Shown piece after piece: positions 60,093 to 64,000 of a DNA stretch of 64,000 nt; within the stretch, counting starts at the first letter, position 1; each line of letters opens with the position of its first letter. The position numbers were made by a program, and so were the translations under genes. The notes beneath the pieces are model-generated. The model was not told the origin of the DNA. It saw only the letters and a program-made list of their open reading frames with translations, and searched no databases. Origin of the DNA: Paenibacillus sp. FSL R7-0204 (GTDB lineage: Bacteria > Bacillota > Bacilli > Paenibacillales > Paenibacillaceae); NCBI RefSeq assembly GCF_038002225.1, contig NZ_JBBOCA010000001.1, positions 4,588,001 through 4,652,000 of the forward strand, in the 5' to 3' direction.

Positions 60093-60515
60093 TCAACCCA
60101 CAGGAATCTGATGTACGATCTCATCCAGGGTGACCTCCTGCAGCACATTCTCCATCGCCTTTTGCGCAAGAGAGAACACTGGAACAATAGCGCCTGCAAT
60201 ATTCTTGCCTACCGGACACTCCGGGTTCGGATGCTCATGGACAGAGAACAGGGAGTCCTCTTCCACCGCATTCACCGCCTTATAAATCTGCAGTAGCGTA
60301 ATGTCAGCCGCACTACGGGCAAGCTTCGCTCCGGGTACACCGGGACGAACCTCCACAAGTCCTGCCTTATTCAGCATACCCGTAAGGCGGCGAATCACTA
60401 CGGGGTTCGTATTCACGCTGCCGGCGATCCACTCGGAGGTGCTTTTGCCGTCTTTGTTGCTGTCGATTAAGGTTAGAATATGAATAGCCACCGCAAACCG
60501 CGTGCTAATGTTCAT
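60093..60515 (-). CDS. Rrf2-family transcription regulator
   Basis: I start at ATG 60515 (MNISTRFAVAIHILTLIDSN), with GGAGTGATTGAC upstream. The 140-residue product has the Rrf2 winged helix (GKSTSEWIAGSVNTNPVVIR RLTGMLNKAGLVEVRPGVPG), and one Cys in HEHPNPECPVGKNIAGAIVP, which may be a cysteine ligand but not the three Cys of [Fe-S] IscR-type. Its promoter overlaps the palindrome AACTATTATAGTT, a likely autoregulatory operator. Divergent genes are absent; CMD lies upstream on the same strand. Confidence 0.88.
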   Translation of the reverse strand: MNISTRFAVAIHILTLIDSNKDGKSTSEWIAGSVNTNPVVIRRLTGMLNKAGLVEVRPGVPGAKLARSAADITLLQIYKAVNAVEEDSLFSVHEHPNPECPVGKNIAGAIVPVFSLAQKAMENVLQEVTLDEIVHQIPVG

Positions 60516-60559
60516 GTCAATCACTCCTTCACACTGGCCGGAAAACTTCCGCCAGATGC

Positions 60560-60592
60560 AACTATAATAGTTACATTTAGAGCAATTGTCAA
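60560..60592 (-). promoter_or_regulatory. Rrf2 gene promoter with overlapping operator
   Basis: TTGACA (60592-60587) and TATTAT (60569-60564) are 17 bp apart on the minus strand; the 13-bp palindrome AACTATTATAGTT (60560-60572) covers the -10. Confidence 0.7.
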
Positions 60593-60622
60593 TCCCGTGA
60601 GGCGTTTGCAGACAACAGAACA

Positions 60623-60943
60623 CTATTCACTATCATAAGCCTGCAATGCCACCGGCAGGGCTTGAATCACCACATTGCCTACCGCCGGAAGGGGCAGAAG
60701 CACTGCGCTGATGATCTCATCACGGGTTGCACCCAGTGCTTTGGCATGCTTAACATGAAAGGGCAGCCCGCTTTCCAGCCTAACTGCCGCGAGTACAGAG
60801 ATATAGGCAATCTCCTCGGTTTTGGCATCCAGGCTGCTTGCGGCATCCAGTTTCTTCACGATTTCGCCAAGGGCCTTTTGCTGCTCCGGCGCTTCCTTCA
60901 TAAATGTCATAAAAGCTTGACTGACTTGCGGTACATTGTCCAC
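60623..60943 (-). CDS. AhpD-fold (carboxymuconolactone decarboxylase) protein lacking cysteines
   Basis: The 106-residue product matches carboxymuconolactone decarboxylase/AhpD layout: LDAKTEEIAYISVLAAVRLE SGLPFHVKHAKALGATRDEI ISAVLLPLPAVG. The usual CxxC peroxidatic pair is replaced here (E-S-G-L-P-F at the site), though the His, Glu and the A...GAT..EI pattern remain. So redox activity is unlikely; some CMD proteins act otherwise. ATG 60943 follows GGAGGGTTAATTGAG. The Rrf2 gene lies 107 bases downstream with its own promoter. Confidence 0.85.
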   Translation of the reverse strand: MDNVPQVSQAFMTFMKEAPEQQKALGEIVKKLDAASSLDAKTEEIAYISVLAAVRLESGLPFHVKHAKALGATRDEIISAVLLPLPAVGNVVIQALPVALQAYDSE

Positions 60944-61129
60944 TCAATTAACCCTCCGATTCTGGAAACAGATACTTGCATTCCAAATTATACATCATCT
61001 TTAGTATGAGGGCTTCTTGCGTAATGCATACATTACAACTGTTAAATATTCCTATATATAAGACACATTTAAGGTCTGCACTAAAAGCTGGGTCGTCGCT
61101 GCGGTGAACATTTGGCCCTCCGGCCGCTG

Positions 61130-61184
61130 TTGTGTTTGGATTTCTTCATATAAACCGCTCCTCGCGGTAGAAATCCAAACACAA
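61130..61184. repeat. Long palindrome with nested inner palindrome
   Basis: TTGTGTTTGGATTTCT (61130-61145) has a perfect inverted partner AGAAATCCAAACACAA (61169-61184), and ACCGC/GCGGT (61154-61168) nests inside. It resembles a dispersed palindromic repeat unit. The gap 60944-61272 otherwise has no gene. Confidence 0.85.
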
Positions 61185-61272
61185 AGGCGGACGCTATCGC
61201 TCCTCCAGTTCCAAATTTCCCCTACACTTCTTTTTGCTTTTTATTAATAGCTTTAGTGCGTCTTATATATCT

Positions 61273-62019
61273 TCACGCATTAGTCAGAATAATCGGCTTG
61301 CCCTTGGTGACCACAATTGTGTGTTCAAACTGGGCCACTCGGCTGTTGTCGGCGACGCTGAGTGTCCAGCCATCCGGCTGCTGCTCTACGAAATCAGTGC
61401 CTGTGGACAGAAACGGCTCGATGGTAATGACCTGGCCTTCTTTGAGCACCGTCGTTACACGCGGATTATAGAAGGGCAGAATCTCAAACGGCTTCTCATG
61501 CAATGCTTTGCCGATGCCGTGGCTGCACAGGTTGCGCACTACTTTATAGCCGCGCTTCCGTGCTTCCGACTCCATAACCCGGCCGATCTCGTTAACCTTC
61601 ATTCCTGCACGGAGGTGATTAATCACGCTCATCATAGTCTCTTCTGTACTCCGGCAAAGGTGGATCAGCTTCTCATTATATGGAGGCAGTTGAAACGATA
61701 CCCCGGCATCACCAAAATAACCGTTCAGCTCGGCAGAGACATCAATATTGATCAGATCTCCGGCCTGAATGACACGTTGTCCCGGAATTCCATGGGCTAC
61801 CTCTTCATTGACACTGATACAGGTCGTTCCAGGGAAGTTGTAGGTTACCTTTGGAGCAGATTTTGCGCCAAAACGGCTCAGAATCTTCGCTCCCACTTCA
61901 TCCAGCTCCGCAGTCGTCATTCCGGGAACCACACTTTTCTTCATCTCGGCGATGGTGTGGCCTACCACTGCACCCGCCGCTTTCAGTCCTTGCATATCCT
62001 GGAGCGTATCGCTCGTCAT
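61273..62019 (-). CDS. Methionine aminopeptidase, type I
   Basis: The 248-residue product has the MAP fold and five metal ligands: NIDVSAELNGYFGDAGVSFQ (two Asp), CSHGIGKALHEKPF (His), TIEPFLSTGTDF (Glu) and QFEHTIVVTKGKP (Glu). It removes the start methionine when the next residue is small. It lacks an N-terminal zinc-finger extension, like Bacillus YflG (249 aa) which is a second copy there. Start ATG 62019 (MTSDTLQDMQGLKAAGAVVG). Single gene. Confidence 0.9.
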   Translation of the reverse strand: MTSDTLQDMQGLKAAGAVVGHTIAEMKKSVVPGMTTAELDEVGAKILSRFGAKSAPKVTYNFPGTTCISVNEEVAHGIPGQRVIQAGDLINIDVSAELNGYFGDAGVSFQLPPYNEKLIHLCRSTEETMMSVINHLRAGMKVNEIGRVMESEARKRGYKVVRNLCSHGIGKALHEKPFEILPFYNPRVTTVLKEGQVITIEPFLSTGTDFVEQQPDGWTLSVADNSRVAQFEHTIVVTKGKPIILTNA

Positions 62020-62115
62020 CCCTGCTCACATTCCTCTCGTTATCAAAGCTTTACCTTGAGTATGTATCCTACAAGTATAACAGCCTTGTTACGCAGAGTG
62101 AAATCAACGTACCTC

Positions 62116-62745
62116 TTAGCTTATTGCACCTACGGCCTTCATCCAGGCATCGGCGATTAAGGCATGTCCGGCAGGCGAAGGGTGTACGCCATCCGCCGCC
62201 CAGTAGGCAGGTTCAGCCTTGACGGATGCCGCTGCGAATAGGCCATCCAGCGGCACGAGTACAGCGCCGTATTCACGGGCCAGCTCACGGACTACGTGGA
62301 TTTTGGGGTCCAGATCCTGACGCCAGCCCTTGCGGTCTTCCGGCACCGGCAATACGAACGGCTCCACCAGCACCAGCTTGGCATCCAGTTGCTGCTTGGT
62401 CCGTTCAATCAGATCACGGTAGGACGACTCGAATTCAGCCGCTGTAGTCTCCTGCCCGGAATCATACCACCGCCAGGTATCATTTATGCCAATATAGATA
62501 GACACCCAGGTTGGCTTCAGCGCAAGACAATCCCGCTCCCAGCGCTCTTGCAGATCGACCGCCCGGTTGCCGCTGATTCCGCGGTTCAGGAACGTAAGAT
62601 TCTTCTCCGCATACTGAAGGCCAAGCCGGGCACCCGCCATCAGCGCGTAACCTACACCCAGCGATGAGGCATCGGCGTAATTGCGTCCACAATCCGTGAT
62701 ACTATCCCCCTGGAACAGGATGATATCGTTCTTTTGAAATGGCAT
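62116..62745 (-). CDS. SGNH/GDSL hydrolase
   Basis: I start at ATG 62745 (MPFQKNDIILFQGDSITDCG), with AGGAGGATTTCAGGC upstream. The 209-residue product has block I GDS (FQGDSITDCGRNYAD), block III IGINDTWRWYDSG (GxND) and block V DGVHPSPAGHALIADAWM (DxxH), so a complete serine esterase triad. It lacks a signal peptide, thus cytosolic. Substrate may be a carbohydrate ester or lipid; unknown. Confidence 0.9.
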   Translation of the reverse strand: MPFQKNDIILFQGDSITDCGRNYADASSLGVGYALMAGARLGLQYAEKNLTFLNRGISGNRAVDLQERWERDCLALKPTWVSIYIGINDTWRWYDSGQETTAAEFESSYRDLIERTKQQLDAKLVLVEPFVLPVPEDRKGWRQDLDPKIHVVRELAREYGAVLVPLDGLFAAASVKAEPAYWAADGVHPSPAGHALIADAWMKAVGAIS

Positions 62746-62851
62746 GCCTGAAATCCTCCTATGAAAACGTAGTATGTAAACATGATCATTATAGCAAAAT
62801 GATATTCCTGCGGACACGTTTTCATAGAAAATTATTCCTGCCTGCAAATAG

Positions 62852-62893
62852 AAATCCCCCTGAACTGCCATATGACAGCCCCAGGGGGATCTT
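62852..62893 (-). terminator. Terminator of the ndh-like gene
   Basis: ATCCCCCTG and CAGGGGGAT with inner GGCTGTCATATGGCAG form a strong hairpin on the minus strand; the T-run is short. Confidence 0.6.
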
Positions 62894-62904
62894 AGGATAA
62901 AAGA

Positions 62905-64000
62905 TTAATAGGCCAGGCTGAACAAGCCATGGATATGAGTCAGGTAACGGATGTTACTGGCTTCCTTCATCAGCGTGGCCGGCAGACCCTTCAGCGGAGT
63001 GGAGTTACCGCCGACAATGGCTACCCCGTCTTTGCGTCCGAGGCTGGCGAGTGTGCCGGAATTGACCGGGCTGAAGGCTTCCAGCGGCTTATCATTAAGA
63101 TAAGCGAACAGATTGTAGCCAATCAGCTCACCCATCTGCCAGGCGATCTGTGCCGTTGGCGGATAAGGACGGCCATCCGGTGCAAAGACAACAGCGCTGT
63201 CTCCGGCTACAAATACATTAGGGTGTGAAGCGGACTGCAGGAACTCATTCACCGTGGCCCGGCCGCGGTTGACTTCAAGACCGGATTCGCCAACCAGCGG
63301 ATTGCCCTGTACCCCGCCGGTCCAGACGAAGGTGTTCGCCACAATCTGCTGGCCATCCTTCAGATCAATCGTATTGTCAACCACCTTCGTAACCGGAAGA
63401 CCCGTCAGGAACTGCACCCCGCGCTTCTCCAGGCTGGCCGTAGCGCGCTCAATCAGATGATCCGGCAGGACGGGGAGAATCTTCGGACCCGCCTCAACGA
63501 GCAGCAGCTTGATCTCAGCAGGATTAACTCCGTATTGCTTAGTCAGCTTAGGCAGAATGTCGGCAATTTCGCCTACCAGCTCAACGCCGGTCAGTCCGCC
63601 GCCGCCGATCAGAATCGTAGCATCTGCTGCGTTGCGGGTTTTGGAATAGTCACGAATCCGGTCTTCAATATGACGGCGAATCCGCAGCGCATCTGCTGCT
63701 GATTTCAGCACCATGCTGTACTCTTCAAGTCCCGGAATACCAAAGTATGCAGTCGTGCTGCCCAGACCGACAACGAGCGCATCATAAGTCAGCATAACGC
63801 CGTCCGAGAGAATAACCTGTTTGTTCTCTGCGGAGAACGAGTTGACCTTGGCGATTTTCAGATCAATATCTTTACCGGCGAACAGCTTCGCCAGCGGCAT
63901 GGCCACCGCCTGTTCAGACGCACTGCCCGCTGCAAGCCGGTGCAATTCCGTAATAATCTGATGTGTCGGATATTGATTGACTACCGTAATTTTGGCTTCC
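62905..64000 (-). CDS. Type II NADH dehydrogenase, N-terminus cut by window edge
   Basis: The frame enters from the right edge; the visible 365 residues lack the first FAD-binding loop. Seen are YPTHQIITELHRLAAGSASE, LVVGLGSTTAYFGIPGLEEY (FAD), ATILIGGGGLTGVELVGEIA (NADH site, GGGxTGxE), FVWTGGVQGN and FVAGDSAVVFAPDGRPYPPT AQIAWQMGELIGYN (second FAD part). It oxidises NADH and reduces menaquinone at the membrane without pumping protons. Terminator follows. Confidence 0.9.
   Translation of the reverse strand, partial: EAKITVVNQYPTHQIITELHRLAAGSASEQAVAMPLAKLFAGKDIDLKIAKVNSFSAENKQVILSDGVMLTYDALVVGLGSTTAYFGIPGLEEYSMVLKSAADALRIRRHIEDRIRDYSKTRNAADATILIGGGGLTGVELVGEIADILPKLTKQYGVNPAEIKLLLVEAGPKILPVLPDHLIERATASLEKRGVQFLTGLPVTKVVDNTIDLKDGQQIVANTFVWTGGVQGNPLVGESGLEVNRGRATVNEFLQSASHPNVFVAGDSAVVFAPDGRPYPPTAQIAWQMGELIGYNLFAYLNDKPLEAFSPVNSGTLASLGRKDGVAIVGGNSTPLKGLPATLMKEASNIRYLTHIHGLFSLAY

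Overview
The window looks like a chromosomal segment of a Paenibacillus-type Bacillota. Evidence: strong GGAGG-type ribosome binding sites, frequent TTG and GTG starts, a TTGACA/TATAAT promoter style, a methionine T-box, CcpA, an AcsA/AcuA divergent pair, an ECF sigma/DUF4179 pair, AgrB/AgrD signalling and many proteins whose closest family types are Bacillota. No ribosomal RNA and no CRISPR array are present; one tRNA-Val(GAC) is.

Layout. 1-2900: end of a GAF-GGDEF cyclase gene, then rpsD with a structured leader. 2798-6483: a decayed integrated element sitting exactly at the 3' end of rpsD between 19-bp direct repeats, with broken integrases, inverted phage-tail fragments and a few intact cargo genes. 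6.7-15.6 kb: PBP1A, acsA/acuA with a cre site, mtnN, ccpA, a PfpI protein. 15.7-22.7 kb: sigma/anti-sigma pair, PTS enzyme I plus a IICBA sugar permease with a palindromic operator, a 9-bp tandem repeat and an inverted-repeat cluster. 22.9-28.9 kb: CoA-binding protein, GNAT, aroA, rhodanese, aroK, gnd. 29-38.9 kb: MFS exporter, speA-like decarboxylase, small conserved proteins, site-2 protease, T-box plus a variant methionyl-tRNA synthetase, aldo/keto reductase.

39-49 kb is the accessory part: truncated regulator, tRNA-Val, a deleted Rpn nuclease gene, lipoproteins, a C39-like protein, a four-gene agr-like locus lacking a kinase (44-aa AgrD, AgrB, polytopic membrane protein, stand-alone LytTR protein), and an IS200/IS605 element with intact TnpB and deleted TnpA. 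49.2-52.8 kb: cellobiose phosphorylase with its LacI-type regulator and matched operators. 53-64 kb: YitT, a two-part threonine/serine exporter, NhaP-type antiporter, CatE-like dioxygenase, DUF4085, two tandem small-RNA candidates with C-runs, Rrf2 and a cysteine-less AhpD-fold protein, a dispersed-type palindrome, methionine aminopeptidase, a GDSL hydrolase and the 3' part of a type II NADH dehydrogenase gene.

The genes that clearly work together are CcpA with the acsA/acuA cre, PTS EI with IICBA, LacI regulator with cellobiose phosphorylase, aroA with nearby aroK, and the agr-like cluster. The best candidates for something undescribed are the kinase-less agr/LytTR locus (43468-45161) and the duplicated C-run small RNAs (59805-60062).
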